A program made the translations under genes and the position numbers. This document shows positions 16,887-26,405 of a stretch of 36,482 nucleotides of DNA, in pieces (position 1 is the first letter of the stretch; each line of letters starts with the position of its first letter). The DNA is from Deltaproteobacteria bacterium (GTDB taxonomy: Bacteria; Desulfobacterota; GWC2-55-46; JAJCZF01): the NCBI GenBank assembly GCA_029262535.1, contig JAJCZF010000069.1, positions 1 to 36,482 of the forward strand. Reading direction: 5' to 3'. Under the pieces are notes generated by a model, which saw nothing but the letters and a program-made list of their open reading frames with translations, had not been told where the DNA came from and made no database searches.

Positions 16887-18584
16887 ATGAAAAAGAACGG
16901 CGCAGATATATTCGTGGCCTCTCTGCTTAAGGAGAAGGTCGATACCATCTTCGGGTTTCCGGGTGGGGCGGTTTTGGATATCTACGACTCGATATTCGAG
17001 TGCAAGATAAAACATATACTGGTTCGTCACGAGCAGGGCGCGGTCCATATGGCCGACGGTTACGCTCGCGCTACGGGCAAGCCCGGCGTGGTGCTCGTTA
17101 CCTCCGGCCCCGGCGCGACCAATGCCGTTACCGGCCTTGCGACCGCATATATGGATTCTATCCCGATGGTATGTTTTACCGGACAGGTGCCGACGGCCCT
17201 TATCGGTAACGACGCCTTTCAGGAGGCGGATATCGTTGGCATAACGCGCCCGTGCACCAAGCATAACTATCTCGTTAAGGATGTAAAAGACCTGACGAAG
17301 ATCATAAAAGAGGCCTTCCATATAGCCACCACCGGAAGGCCGGGGCCGGTCCTGATCGACCTGCCAAAGGATATCCTCAAGGCAGAGACCGAGTTTATCT
17401 ACCCAGACGAGGCCGATATAAGCAGTTATCAGCCGACCTACAAAGGCCATCGTGGACAGGTAAAGAAGGCCGTTGATCTCATACTGTCTTCCAAAAAGCC
17501 GGTCGTTTACGCCGGCGGCGGCGTGCTTCTCTCCGGCGCGGCTACGGAGCTTACGAAGTTTTCCCGTAAGCTTGGGCTGCCGACGACAAACACGCTGATG
17601 GGGCTAGGCGGCTTTCCGGGTACCGACCCGCTATTTTTGGGTATGCTCGGAATGCACGGCACATATGCCGCTAATATGGCCGTTACCAATACCGATTGCC
17701 TTATCGCTATAGGTTCGCGTTTCGACGACCGTGTTACCGGTAAGATTGACGAGTTCGCTCCATATGCGAAGATCATACATATCGATATCGACCCGACTTC
17801 TATAAGCAAGAATGTCGATGTCGATATCCCGATTGTCGGTGATGTTAAACATGTCCTGAAGGAGATACTCGCAAAGCTTCCGGATGCAAAGGCAATAAAG
17901 ACCTATAAGAAGCAGACCGCCGAGTGGCGTGATACCGTTAACGAATGGGCCGAGAAGCATAAGCTCGGTTACAGGGAACCGAAGAACGGAATGCTCAACC
18001 CGCAGTACGTAATAGAGCGTTTATATGAGCATACAAAGGGAGACGCCATCATAGCGACCGAGGTCGGGCAGAATCAGATGTGGGCCGCGCAGTTCTTCAA
18101 GTACGCGAAGCCGCGCACCTTCCTCTCTTCGGGCGGACTCGGTACGATGGGTTACGGCCTTCCGGCTGCCATAGGGGCGCAGGTTGCCTTTCCGAATAAG
18201 ACCGTTATCAATATCGCCGGAGACGGCTCGATACAGATGAATATTCAAGAGATGGCGACGGCCGTGCAGTACGGCCTGCCGGTAAAGATAGCGATACTCA
18301 ATAACCGCTTTCTCGGCATGGTCAGGCAGTGGCAGGAGCTCTTTTACGATAAGCGTTACTCCCATACTTGTATGGGCGCGCAACCCGACTTTGTAAAGCT
18401 CGCCGAGGCGTATGGCGCCGTAGGCTATCGCGCAAAGACAAAAGAAGAGGTTGAAGAGGTCATAACCGCCTCTTTGAAGATTAAGGACAGGCCGGTCATC
18501 ATGGACTTTACCGTCAACCCGATGGAGGGTGTTTACCCGATGGTTCCGGCCGGTCAGCCCATTAACAAGATGTTATTGGTATAG
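16887..18584 (+). CDS. ilvB: Acetolactate synthase, large catalytic subunit
   Basis: IlvB joins pyruvate with pyruvate or 2-ketobutyrate, the first common step of branched-chain amino acid synthesis, using thiamine diphosphate, Mg2+ and FAD. The cofactor-activating glutamate is E48 (RHEQGA). The diphosphate/Mg motif is GDGS at 445-448, ending at NN about 30 residues later. The FAD-binding middle domain (about 190-350) is intact. Length is 565 residues. ATG 16887 is the only sensible start, with a weak AAAGG upstream. It is paired with ilvN, but a 157-bp inverted repeat starts at the base after its stop codon. Confidence 0.98.
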   Translation: MKKNGADIFVASLLKEKVDTIFGFPGGAVLDIYDSIFECKIKHILVRHEQGAVHMADGYARATGKPGVVLVTSGPGATNAVTGLATAYMDSIPMVCFTGQVPTALIGNDAFQEADIVGITRPCTKHNYLVKDVKDLTKIIKEAFHIATTGRPGPVLIDLPKDILKAETEFIYPDEADISSYQPTYKGHRGQVKKAVDLILSSKKPVVYAGGGVLLSGAATELTKFSRKLGLPTTNTLMGLGGFPGTDPLFLGMLGMHGTYAANMAVTNTDCLIAIGSRFDDRVTGKIDEFAPYAKIIHIDIDPTSISKNVDVDIPIVGDVKHVLKEILAKLPDAKAIKTYKKQTAEWRDTVNEWAEKHKLGYREPKNGMLNPQYVIERLYEHTKGDAIIATEVGQNQMWAAQFFKYAKPRTFLSSGGLGTMGYGLPAAIGAQVAFPNKTVINIAGDGSIQMNIQEMATAVQYGLPVKIAILNNRFLGMVRQWQELFYDKRYSHTCMGAQPDFVKLAEAYGAVGYRAKTKEEVEEVITASLKIKDRPVIMDFTVNPMEGVYPMVPAGQPINKMLLV

Positions 18585-18741
18585 GGAAGCGCTGATCTAT
18601 TCGTGAACTCGTATCTTGTGCCTAAAATATCCAGCTTCAGCGTTGCCTCTTCGTAATAGCAAACTATTACGTTTGGAGCGCGCCTTGAGTCTGAAGATTT
18701 TAGGTCACAACCTACTTCGTTCAGAATAAATCAGAGCTTCC
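18585..18741. mobile_element. MITE-like 157-bp inverted repeat between ilvB and ilvN
   Basis: The element is one long imperfect palindrome. Terminal GGAAGC (18585-18590) pairs with GCTTCC (18736-18741), CCTAAAAT near 18621 pairs with ATTTTAGG (18697-18704), and the centre CGTAATAG-CAAA-CTATTACG (18652-18671) is a perfect 8-bp stem with a 4-base loop. ATAG flanks both ends (18581-18584 and 18742-18745), consistent with a 4-bp target duplication. The left ATAG contains the ilvB stop codon and the right one the start of the ilvN ribosome site (ATAGGAG). It encodes no transposase. Transcribed, it would be a very stable hairpin between the two subunit genes. Confidence 0.8.
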
Positions 18742-18755
18742 ATAGGAGATTTTTG

Positions 18756-19241
18756 GTGAGACACACAATATCCATACTGGTTACGAACGAGTTCGGCGTA
18801 CTGTCGCGCGTCTCCGGCCTATTTTCGGGCAGGGGTTTTAATATCGAGTCGCTCTGCGTAGCCGAGACGACAGACCCCGGCATCTCGTGCATGACGATCG
18901 TTTCGATTGGCGAAGAGCGCGTTCTGGAGCAGATCACAAAACAGCTCCACAAGCTCGTTAATGTCATCAAGGTCCACGAGTTTACAAAGGAAGAGCGCAT
19001 TGAGCGAGAACTTGCGCTCATAAAGGTACAGGTGACGGCCGAAAACAGGGCGGAGCTCTTAAGTGTCGTGGAGATCTTTAAGGCCAAGGTCGTTGACGTC
19101 AGCCCGAAGAGCTACACCATAGAGATAACCGGAGATCACGATAAGATAATGGCGGTGCTCGAACTTCTGAGGCCGTTTGGAATAAAGGAATTGGTAAGAA
19201 CGGGTTCCGTAGCAATGGCCCGTAGCCCAAAAACTAAATAA
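18756..19241 (+). CDS. ilvN: Acetolactate synthase, small regulatory subunit
   Basis: IlvN binds the catalytic subunit, raises its activity and gives feedback inhibition by valine. The first 75 residues form an ACT domain (SILVTNEFGVLSRVSGLF, then GRGFNIESL), and the second half is the ALS_ss C-terminal domain. It is the 161-residue long type. GTG 18756 is preferred: it has AGGAG (18744-18748) 7 bases upstream, and gives MRHTISILV; TTG 18753 is in frame but too close to the ribosome site. The ribosome site abuts the right end of the inverted repeat at 18585-18741. ilvC follows 28 bases later. Confidence 0.96.
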   Translation: MRHTISILVTNEFGVLSRVSGLFSGRGFNIESLCVAETTDPGISCMTIVSIGEERVLEQITKQLHKLVNVIKVHEFTKEERIERELALIKVQVTAENRAELLSVVEIFKAKVVDVSPKSYTIEITGDHDKIMAVLELLRPFGIKELVRTGSVAMARSPKTK

Positions 19242-19269
19242 AACATCCAATCTGAAAGGGAATTTATAA

Positions 19270-20286
<1,017 letters not shown>

Positions 20287-20399
20287 CCGCACAGTGTGCG
20301 GGGCCAATTTCGCGTCGCGGGTTTTTTGTAGTTGATAGTTCGTAGTCCGCGGATAAATAAGGCCATCGCAGGACGGTAGGCAAAGGCACAATAGTGTGC
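20287..20399. repeat. Palindrome repeats directly after ilvC stop
   Basis: CCGCACAGTGTGCGG (20287-20301) is followed by GGCCAATTTCGCG and ends at TCCGCG near 20351. An overlapping decayed right-handed part then ends in GCACAATAGTGTGC (20386-20399). The gap to psd (20287-20682, 396 bases) contains only repeats: these, a GTAGGTTGGGTT element, and a hairpin plus palindrome-right copy. Confidence 0.7.
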
Positions 20400-20413
20400 T
20401 GTTATCTAATAGT

Positions 20414-20535
20414 GTAGGTTGGGTTACGTCTTTCAACCCAACAGCACCTTAGACGCATTGGAGAACCTTACCCAACTAAGGGTAAAGAAATAAGGAATGA
20501 TTATTGTTGGGTTAAAATGACGCAACCCAACCTAC
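20414..20535. repeat. Double GTAGGTTGGGTT inverted-repeat element (122 bp, MITE-like)
   Basis: The ends GTAGGTTGGGTT (20414-20425) and AACCCAACCTAC (20524-20535) are exact inverted copies. Inside, each end is followed by the inverted partner (TTCAACCCAACA on the left, TGTTGGGTT on the right), so the element is two hairpins head to head. Single copies lie at 8872 and 9815. It encodes no protein. Confidence 0.75.
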
Positions 20536-20550
20536 GAGGGTTATTTAGCA

Positions 20551-20656
20551 GGTTCTGGTTTGTAACCTGAACCGCAACTTTAAAAATATCGTCGCGGATG
20601 GAGGATCAGCGAGTCGCTGAAAACTCGTTCCGCGAAATAAAAGCACACCTGTGTGC
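20551..20656 (+). repeat. TAACCTGAACCG hairpin plus palindrome-right repeat before psd
   Basis: A GGTTC/GAACC hairpin (20551-20573) carries the TTTGTAACCTGAACCG core seen at the left edge of the window. It is followed by CGCGGATGGAGGATCAGCGA (from 20593), TTCCGCGAAATAAAA and the palindrome GCACACCTGTGTGC (20643-20656). It ends 27 bases before the psd start. Confidence 0.75.
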
Positions 20657-20682
20657 CCGGTGTGGTGGAAGTTTTTATATAT

Positions 20683-21333
20683 ATGCGTATTCCTCTGGCA
20701 AGGGAGGGTTATCCCTTTATAATACCCCTGGCCGTCTTGACCGCTGTTGTTTGGTATCTCGACTCCAGGTTTGCTTTTTATCCGATTCATTTTTTCTTTC
20801 TGGCGCTTACCTGTTTTGTGCTCTGGTTCTTTAGAGACCCGGTAAGGATACCGCCCGACGGAGAGGATAATATAATAAGCCCGGCCGACGGCAAGGTCAT
20901 AAAGGCCGAGCGGGTGATGGACGACAGGTTCTTAAAGACCGAGGCCATAAAGATTTCGATCTTCATGGATGTCTTTAACGTGCATGTAAATCGCGCGCCC
21001 TCGTCGGGCCGTGTTGTGGAGGTGCTCTATAATCCGGGCAAGTTCATTAACGCGAGCTTTGACAAGGCCTCTCTCTTAAACGAGCAGAACGCAATCGTTG
21101 TCGAGACCGCTTCGGGCAGGCGTTACGTCGCCAACCAGATAGCCGGCCTTATAGCGCGGCGTATCGTATGCGACGTTAAAGAGAACGACATGGTCAGACG
21201 CGGCGAACGTTTCGGTCTTATCAGGTTCGGTTCACGGCTCGATGTCTTTTTGCCGATTGATGTGGATTTGAGAGTCAAGATAGGCGATAAGGTAAGCGCG
21301 GGTACTTCGGTACTTGCGCGCTGGACAAGTTAA
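20683..21333 (+). CDS. psd: Phosphatidylserine decarboxylase, PSD-like short form
   Basis: Psd decarboxylates phosphatidylserine to phosphatidylethanolamine at the inner membrane. It is the short 216-residue type, starting MRIPLAREGYPFI and followed by two hydrophobic stretches (about 13-50) that hold it in the membrane. The self-cleavage site is RFGSRLD, with the cut expected between G183 and S184, where Ser becomes the pyruvoyl cofactor. I place the start at ATG 20683: the in-frame GTG 20653 lies in a repeat palindrome and would add ten unlike residues. The next gene, pssA, makes its substrate. Confidence 0.95.
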   Translation: MRIPLAREGYPFIIPLAVLTAVVWYLDSRFAFYPIHFFFLALTCFVLWFFRDPVRIPPDGEDNIISPADGKVIKAERVMDDRFLKTEAIKISIFMDVFNVHVNRAPSSGRVVEVLYNPGKFINASFDKASLLNEQNAIVVETASGRRYVANQIAGLIARRIVCDVKENDMVRRGERFGLIRFGSRLDVFLPIDVDLRVKIGDKVSAGTSVLARWTS

Positions 21334-21350
21334 GGCTATACGACTCAGTT

Positions 21351-21414
21351 CGCGGATAAAGGATAATCAGTCTTAAAAGACTTGCTCAGCGAAATAAAGC
21401 CACACCTGTGTGGC
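21351..21414 (+). repeat. Palindrome-right repeat before pssA
   Basis: CGCGGATAAAGGATAATCAG, then TCTTAAAAGACTT, CAGCGAAATAAA and the 16-base palindrome GCCACACCTGTGTGGC (21399-21414). It occupies most of the 107-base psd-pssA gap. Confidence 0.8.
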
Positions 21415-21440
21415 GCGCCGGGTTTAGGGATAATTAAAAA

Positions 21441-22238
21441 ATGCTGGATGATCAACTAAAAAGAAAATCAAAGAAGAATAGGATCAGGGGCATATACCTC
21501 CTGCCGAATATTCTTACCAGCGCCTCGCTCATGGGCGGTTTCTATTCGGTGCTTGCCAGTATCGATGGTAACTACTATGCGGCGGCGGTGGCTATATTTG
21601 TCAGTGGAGTCTTCGACTGCCTCGACGGGCGCGTAGCGCGACTCACAAAGTCCACCTCCAAGTTCGGCGTTGAATACGACTCGCTGGCCGACCTTGTGGC
21701 CTTTGGCGTCGCTCCGGCGATATTGATCTTTACATGGGCGCTAAAGCCTTTTGGCAGGTATGGCTGGCTTGCGGCATTTTTGTATGTCGCTTGCGCGGCC
21801 CTCAGGCTTGCGCGATTTAACGTGCAAGTATCGACCGTTGAGAGCAAGCGCTTTACCGGCCTTCCCGTACCGGCCGCGGCCTGTCTTATAGCCGGAACGG
21901 TTTTGATAATGCATTACTTTGAGAAGATGCATGTTGCCCAGCATATTTCGGTCCTCTTCTTTATATATATGCTGGCCTATCTTATGGTGAGCAATGTTCA
22001 GTTCTATAGCTTTAAAGAGCTGAACCTTTCGCAGCGCATGCCCTTCATGTTGCTTGTCGCCGCGGTATTCATGCTTATTGTTATTGCGGCGGAGCCGGAG
22101 GTAATGCTCTTTGCTCTATCCTTTGCCTACGTGATTTCCGGCCCGGTGCTCTATGTTGTTGAAAAGAGAAAATGGGTCCTTGGCAAGTTCGGCAACAAAA
22201 GGCCAACGAAGATAGTGGATGACGAGAAGCAAAAGTAA
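21441..22238 (+). CDS. pssA: CDP-diacylglycerol-serine O-phosphatidyltransferase
   Basis: PssA transfers phosphatidyl from CDP-diacylglycerol to serine in the membrane; Psd then decarboxylates the product. The CDP-alcohol phosphotransferase signature is complete: D59, D62-G63, A66-R67, G76, D80 and D84, in the standard spacing. Around it lie about six to eight hydrophobic helices. Length is 265 residues with a basic C-terminal tail (VEKRKW...KRPTK). The membrane-bound type II family, as in Bacillus, fits, not the E. coli phospholipase D-like type. The start is ATG 21441 with a modest GGGAT upstream. Confidence 0.96.
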   Translation: MLDDQLKRKSKKNRIRGIYLLPNILTSASLMGGFYSVLASIDGNYYAAAVAIFVSGVFDCLDGRVARLTKSTSKFGVEYDSLADLVAFGVAPAILIFTWALKPFGRYGWLAAFLYVACAALRLARFNVQVSTVESKRFTGLPVPAAACLIAGTVLIMHYFEKMHVAQHISVLFFIYMLAYLMVSNVQFYSFKELNLSQRMPFMLLVAAVFMLIVIAAEPEVMLFALSFAYVISGPVLYVVEKRKWVLGKFGNKRPTKIVDDEKQK

Positions 22239-22292
22239 CTGGATTCTATCCCGTTATTACGATTGAAGCGCATCGATCTCGTACCTTGAAAA

Positions 22293-22316
22293 AGAGCGGG
22301 GTTGCCTTGCCGCTCT
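22293..22316 (+). other. Stem-loop in the pssA-leuA gap
   Basis: AGAGCGG (22293-22299) pairs with CCGCTCT (22310-22316). A run of six T follows 14 bases further on, too far for a classical terminator. It could be a leader structure for leuA, but no leucine-rich leader peptide is visible. Confidence 0.3.
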
Positions 22317-22358
22317 GCTTCTCGGAGTAATTTTTTAATAAGATCAACAGGTAGAATA

Positions 22359-23903
22359 ATGACAGATAATAATAGAGTATATATATTCGATACAACACTG
22401 CGTGACGGAGAGCAGTCGCCCGGAGCCTCGATGAATGTCGAGGAGAAGGTCGTCGTCGCTCGCCAGCTCGCAAAGCTCGGCGTCGATATCATAGAGGCCG
22501 GTTTCGCCATCAGTTCGCCCGGCGATTTCGAGGCGGTACACCGCATAGCCAACGAGGTCGAGGGACCTGTGGTATGCTCGCTCGCCCGCGCAAAGCCAGG
22601 CGATATAGATAGCGCAAGAGACGCCCTGAAGGGCGCTGTCAATCCGCGCATACATACATTTATATCGACCTCGGACATACATCTAAAACACCAGTTCCGC
22701 ATGACGAGGGACGAGGCGAAAAAGTGCGCAGTCGATATGGTCGAACGCGCACGCGGTTATGTGAACGATGTGGAGTTCTCTCCAATGGACGCCTCTCGCT
22801 CAGAGCCCGACTATCTCTACGAGGTGATCGAAGCGACTATCGCCGTCGGCGCGACTACCGTGAATATACCCGATACGGTAGGTTATACTCTGCCGCACCT
22901 CTTTGGCGAACTCATAAAAGGCATCAAAGATAATGTCTCGAATATCGATAAGGCAATCATCTCGGTCCACTGTCATAACGACCTCGGCCTGGCCGTTGCC
23001 AATTCACTCTACGCCGTTTTAAACGGAGCGCGTCAGGTCGAATGCACCATAAACGGCATCGGTGAGAGGGCCGGAAACGCCTCGCTCGAAGAGCTGGTGA
23101 TGATCTTGAAGACCAGGGCCGACGTGCTCGACCTGGTGACGGACATCACTACGGAGCAGATATATCCGACGAGCCGCCTCATCACCGGTATTACCGGCAT
23201 GAGCGTGCAGCCCAACAAGGCCATCGTAGGCGACAACGCATTCGCGCACGAGTCAGGCATACATCAGGACGGCCTCTTAAAGGACAAGACGACATATGAG
23301 ATCATGCGCCCGGAGTCGGTCGGCATAGCCGAAACGACGCTGGTGCTTGGAAAACATTCCGGCCGCCACGCCTTTCGTGAGCGTCTTGCCGAACTCGGTT
23401 ACGAGCTGGACGATACTCAGATAAACCTGACCTTCGAGCGTTTCAAGCGTCTGGCCGACAAAAAGAAAGAGGTCTTTGACGAGGACCTTGAGGCACTTGT
23501 GCAAGACGAGGTTCTTCGTGTGGATGTGCCTGAGAAGTATAGCCTGACAAAACTTCATACCGAAGGAGGCACCTCGATCCATCCCAAGGCTATTGTTGAG
23601 ATGGAGGTGGACGGCAAACTGATCCTGAAGGACGGCGAAGGGGCCGGCCCGGTTGACGCAGCCTTTAAGGTAATTGCCGCGATTACCGGCACAAAGAGCG
23701 AACTCTTAAAGTATACGGTAAATGCCATAACCGGCGGCACCGACGCACAGGGAGAGGTCGCCGTCCGCATAAAGCAGGACGATCACACGGTGATAGGGCA
23801 GGGCGCGCATACCGATATTATAATGGCGAGCGCCAGGGCCTATGTTAACGCCCTGAATAAACTAGAGCACAAACAGAGCCAGAACAAAGAAGGCCTGATC
23901 TAG
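22359..23903 (+). CDS. leuA: 2-isopropylmalate synthase
   Basis: LeuA condenses acetyl-CoA with 2-ketoisovalerate, the first committed step to leucine. The active-site DTTLRDGEQSPG lies at 11-22, and the divalent-metal motif H204-x-H206-N-D is clear. The linker with the GxHQDGLLKD segment and a C-terminal regulatory (leucine-binding) domain, about 390-500, are present. At 514 residues it is full length. The start is ATG 22359 (MTDNNRVYIFD). A longer frame from TTG 22302 adds 19 basic residues without family resemblance and is rejected. The neighbouring leuC, leuD and leuB argue against citramalate synthase. The G of its TAG stop is the first base of a palindrome. Confidence 0.97.
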   Translation: MTDNNRVYIFDTTLRDGEQSPGASMNVEEKVVVARQLAKLGVDIIEAGFAISSPGDFEAVHRIANEVEGPVVCSLARAKPGDIDSARDALKGAVNPRIHTFISTSDIHLKHQFRMTRDEAKKCAVDMVERARGYVNDVEFSPMDASRSEPDYLYEVIEATIAVGATTVNIPDTVGYTLPHLFGELIKGIKDNVSNIDKAIISVHCHNDLGLAVANSLYAVLNGARQVECTINGIGERAGNASLEELVMILKTRADVLDLVTDITTEQIYPTSRLITGITGMSVQPNKAIVGDNAFAHESGIHQDGLLKDKTTYEIMRPESVGIAETTLVLGKHSGRHAFRERLAELGYELDDTQINLTFERFKRLADKKKEVFDEDLEALVQDEVLRVDVPEKYSLTKLHTEGGTSIHPKAIVEMEVDGKLILKDGEGAGPVDAAFKVIAAITGTKSELLKYTVNAITGGTDAQGEVAVRIKQDDHTVIGQGAHTDIIMASARAYVNALNKLEHKQSQNKEGLI

Positions 23904-23991
23904 CACACAGGTGTGCTCTTATTTCGCGCCACACAGGTGTGGTTTTATTTCGCGGAGGATTTTTTTGGAAATTGAGTATTTCTCGTCCGCG
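23903..23991 (-). repeat. Two palindrome-left repeats directly after leuA
   Basis: GCACACAGGTGTGC (23903-23916) begins with the G of the leuA stop codon and is followed by TCTTATTTCGCG. A second palindrome, CCACACAGGTGTGG (23929-23942), then leads into TTTTATTTCGCGGAGGA, and the hairpin closes with TCGTCCGCG (23983-23991). This is the cleanest left-handed copy in the window. Confidence 0.85.
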
Positions 23992-23992
23992 C

Positions 23993-24032
23993 TTGTCATT
24001 CTGAGCAAAGCGAAGAATCTTAAGGTGTGAGC
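23993..24032. repeat. TGTCATTCTGAG repeat upstream of leuC
   Basis: TTGTCATTCTGAGCAAAGCG is followed by AAGAATCTTAAGG. It is joined directly to the CCGCG end of the preceding palindrome element. A sister copy (25445-25475) lies downstream of leuC with the same fusion. Repeats with this core occur widely in bacterial intergenic DNA. Confidence 0.7.
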
Positions 24033-24097
24033 AATAAATTTTAGAGGGCGATAGCTCTTATTATTAAGCAAAGAATAAAAGAAGGGAACCTTACAAC

Positions 24098-25363
24098 ATG
24101 GGAGCAATGACCATAACCGAAAAGATCCTTGCAAAAGGGGCGAAGTTAAAGTCGGTAAAACCCGGCGACCTCATAAATAGCAAGGTTGATATTGCGCTCG
24201 CAAACGACATCACCGCGCCGATTGCCATCAAAGAATTTTATGCTGTCGGGGCAAAGAAGGTCTTTAACCGCAAGCGAGTAGTTCTGGTGCCTGACCACTA
24301 CACGCCGAACAAGGACGTAAAGAGCGCCGAGCAGTGTAAGATACTGCGTGACTTCGCGCATGAGCAGAAGATTACGCATTATTACGACGCGGGAGAGGTT
24401 GGCGTTGAGCACGCGCTGCTTCCCGAAAAGGGCGTAGTCGTCGCCGGTGATATCGTTATCGGGGCCGACTCGCACACATGTACATACGGCGCGCTCGGGG
24501 CCTTCTCCACAGGCGTCGGCTCTACCGATCTGGCCGCCGCTATGGTCACAGGAGAGGTCTGGTTCAAGGTGCCGGAGACGATGAAGTTCGTCTTTAACGG
24601 CAAGCTCGACAAGTGGGTGAGCGGCAAGGATCTGATACTTCGCATCATCGGTGACATAGGTGTTGACGGCGCGCTCTACCGCGCGATGGAGTTTACCGGT
24701 TCGGCGGTCTCAAGCCTTTCGATGGACAGCCGCATGTCCATGTGTAATATGGCGATCGAGGCAGGCGGCAAGAGCGGTATCATAACCCCTGACGCGAAGA
24801 CGAAAAAATATGTTGAAGAGCGCGGCGAAAGAAAGGCCCGCTACTACGAAAGCGACGCGGCAGCAGAGTACTTTAGCGTGACCGAGTACGACGCGTCAAA
24901 GCTTGAGCCGCAGGTGGCATTCCCTCATCTTCCCGAAAATACACGCGGAGTATCCGAGGCCAAAAATATCAAGCTTGATCAGGTCGTTATAGGTTCCTGC
25001 ACAAACGGCCGTTTGGAAGATATGGCGGTCGCGGCAAAGATACTAAAGGGCAGAAAGGCCAAGAAGGGCCTGCGCCTCATAATAATCCCCGCGACTCCGG
25101 CCATATATGAGGCCTCGATGAAGAAGGGATACTTTAAGACCTTTGTCGAAGCCGGAGCGATCATAAGTCCTCCGACATGCGGGCCGTGCCTTGGCGGACA
25201 TATGGGCATCCTCGCCACCGGAGAGCGCGCCCTGGCGACGACCAACAGAAACTTTAAGGGGCGCATGGGCGCGCCAAATAGCGAACTATATCTCTCAAAT
25301 CCGGCAGTGGCCGCAGCCTCCGCCGTACTTGGAAAGATAACGCACCCCGACGCCGTAAAGTAA
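24098..25363 (+). CDS. leuC: 3-isopropylmalate dehydratase, large subunit
   Basis: LeuC, with LeuD, isomerises 2-isopropylmalate to 3-isopropylmalate through a labile [4Fe-4S] cluster. The cluster cysteines are C301 (GSCTNGR), C361 and C364 (TCGPC). [13 protein letters not shown] carries active-site residues. At 421 residues it belongs to the short homoaconitase/archaeal-like LeuC group rather than the longer E. coli form of about 466. The ATG at 24098 has GAAGGGAA upstream; ATG 24107 is an alternative. leuD is 179 bases downstream across a repeat-filled gap. The leucine role follows from the neighbours. Confidence 0.96.
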   Translation: MGAMTITEKILAKGAKLKSVKPGDLINSKVDIALANDITAPIAIKEFYAVGAKKVFNRKRVVLVPDHYTPNKDVKSAEQCKILRDFAHEQKITHYYDAGEVGVEHALLPEKGVVVAGDIVIGADSHTCTYGALGAFSTGVGSTDLAAAMVTGEVWFKVPETMKFVFNGKLDKWVSGKDLILRIIGDIGVDGALYRAMEFTGSAVSSLSMDSRMSMCNMAIEAGGKSGIITPDAKTKKYVEERGERKARYYESDAAAEYFSVTEYDASKLEPQVAFPHLPENTRGVSEAKNIKLDQVVIGSCTNGRLEDMAVAAKILKGRKAKKGLRLIIIPATPAIYEASMKKGYFKTFVEAGAIISPPTCGPCLGGHMGILATGERALATTNRNFKGRMGAPNSELYLSNPAVAAASAVLGKITHPDAVK

Positions 25364-25443
25364 CCGCGCAGTGTGCGGGCAGACAGGTCTGTTTTTATTT
25401 TCGCGAATTCAGTTTGTAGAGGTCTGGTAGTTTTCAAACCGCG
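25364..25443 (-). repeat. Palindrome-left repeats directly after leuC
   Basis: CCGCGCAGTGTGCGG (25364-25378) starts at the base after the TAA stop. CAGACAGGTCTG (25380-25391), a covariant palindrome, follows, then TTTTTATTTTCGCGAA. The closing end is AAACCGCG near 25443. Confidence 0.75.
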
Positions 25444-25444
25444 T

Positions 25445-25475
25445 TTGTCATTCTGAGTGAAACGAAGAATCTCAG
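25445..25475. repeat. TGTCATTCTGAG repeat downstream of leuC
   Basis: TTGTCATTCTGAGTGAAACG is followed by AAGAATCTCAGC. It differs from the copy at 23993 by a few bases and has the same orientation and the same junction to a CCGCG end. Confidence 0.7.
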
Positions 25476-25542
25476 CTTATCAGCAGCGACCAAGTTATAT
25501 TTGTTTAATACTAAAGATAAAGACTTTTAAGAGGGAGGCACG

Positions 25543-26037
25543 ATGAAGATTAAGGGAAAGGTCTGGAAGTTTGGACCGGACATCAATACTGACGATATAA
25601 TACCTGCTCCGAGGCTCGTTTCCACCGACCCGAAGGAGCTTGCAAAGTACTGCTTTGAGTACGACAGGCCCGATTTTGCCAAAAATGTTAAGAAGGGCGA
25701 TATCATTGTAGCAGAGAAGAACTTCGGTTGCGGTTCTTCCAGAGAGCACGCGCCTATCGCCATCAAGGGCGCTGAGGTTTCCTGCGTAATCGCAAAGAGC
25801 TTTGCGCGTATCTTTTACAGGAACTCTTTTAATATGGGTCTCCTGATACTCGAAAGCGAAGAAGCCGTAGACGGCACGAGCGAGGGCGACACTCTCTCCG
25901 TAGACGCCGCCACGGGAAAGATAAAGAACCTTACGACCAAGAAGGAATATATGGCAAGACCGATACCTGAGTTCATGCGCAACCTCGTCGCCGACGGCGG
26001 CCTCATGGCATCTATTAAAAAGAGAGGGGTTGTATGA
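25543..26037 (+). CDS. leuD: 3-isopropylmalate dehydratase, small subunit
   Basis: LeuD is the swivel-domain partner of LeuC and contributes to the substrate site. KFGPDINTDDIIPAPR (about 9-24) and NFGCGSSREHAP (about 65-76) are diagnostic. At 164 residues it is the short type that matches the LeuC form here. AGGGAGG precedes ATG 25543. The stop codon overlaps the next gene by four bases (ATGA at 26034-26037). Confidence 0.97.
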   Translation: MKIKGKVWKFGPDINTDDIIPAPRLVSTDPKELAKYCFEYDRPDFAKNVKKGDIIVAEKNFGCGSSREHAPIAIKGAEVSCVIAKSFARIFYRNSFNMGLLILESEEAVDGTSEGDTLSVDAATGKIKNLTTKKEYMARPIPEFMRNLVADGGLMASIKKRGVV

Positions 26038-26282
26038 CTACCACAACAAGCACCATAAGAAACCGTAAGGACGGGGTTAAGAGCAGGGTCCTTATAAGTG
26101 AAAAGCTCCAGATAGAAAACAAGACGCTCTTTCTCGACCTGAAGGAGAATGACGGTGGCCGGTTTTTTCAGATAGCCGAGCTGTCGAACGACCGCAGGTC
26201 TACCGTAGTGATACCGGCCTCCGGCCTTACTGAATTCCTCGATTCCTTAAAGAGGGTTATCGCCGGCGAGCTTGGCTCCTGA
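26034..26282 (+). CDS. Small PUR-alpha-like (DUF3276-like) protein
   Basis: This is an 82-residue protein, translationally coupled to leuD through an ATGA overlap. After a basic, Thr-rich N terminus (to about 20), the body reads as a PUR-type fold: a strand pattern with TLFLDLKEN, FFQIAEL, and TVVIPASGLTEF, then a helix DSLKRVIAGEL. This resembles bacterial proteins related to the eukaryotic single-stranded-nucleic-acid binder Pur-alpha. The match is by pattern only. It may bind RNA or DNA and could be regulatory, but its presence inside a leucine operon gives no proof. leuB follows after 123 bases. Confidence 0.6.
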   Translation: MTTTTSTIRNRKDGVKSRVLISEKLQIENKTLFLDLKENDGGRFFQIAELSNDRRSTVVIPASGLTEFLDSLKRVIAGELGS

Positions 26283-26323
26283 CCTAAAATTAGTATAAGT
26301 CAGGTAATATAAAAAAATAATAA

Positions 26324-26388
26324 CGCGGCCAAAGCCCCTTCGTATACCCGGGGATTTGATCCGCGAAAATAAAACCACACTTGTGTGG
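26324..26388 (+). repeat. Palindrome-right repeat before leuB
   Basis: CGCGGCCAAAGCCCC, GATCCGCGAAAATAAAA and the palindrome CCACACTTGTGTGG (26375-26388) form the element. It ends a few bases before the leuB ribosome site GGTGGAGA. Confidence 0.8.
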
Positions 26389-26405
26389 GTGGGTGGAGAT
26401 AATAG

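Noticed and set aside
16659..17450. 263-codon minus-strand frame over the ilvB promoter and 5' end
   Set aside because: It overlaps conserved ilvB codons and the operator region; its sequence lacks family features.
20653..20682. Longer N terminus for psd from GTG 20653
   Set aside because: The GTG lies in the repeat palindrome; MRIPLAREGYPFI from ATG 20683 matches the family.
22302..22358. Longer N terminus for leuA from TTG 22302
   Set aside because: The added residues are unlike LeuA and overlap a stem-loop; ATG 22359 gives the normal start.
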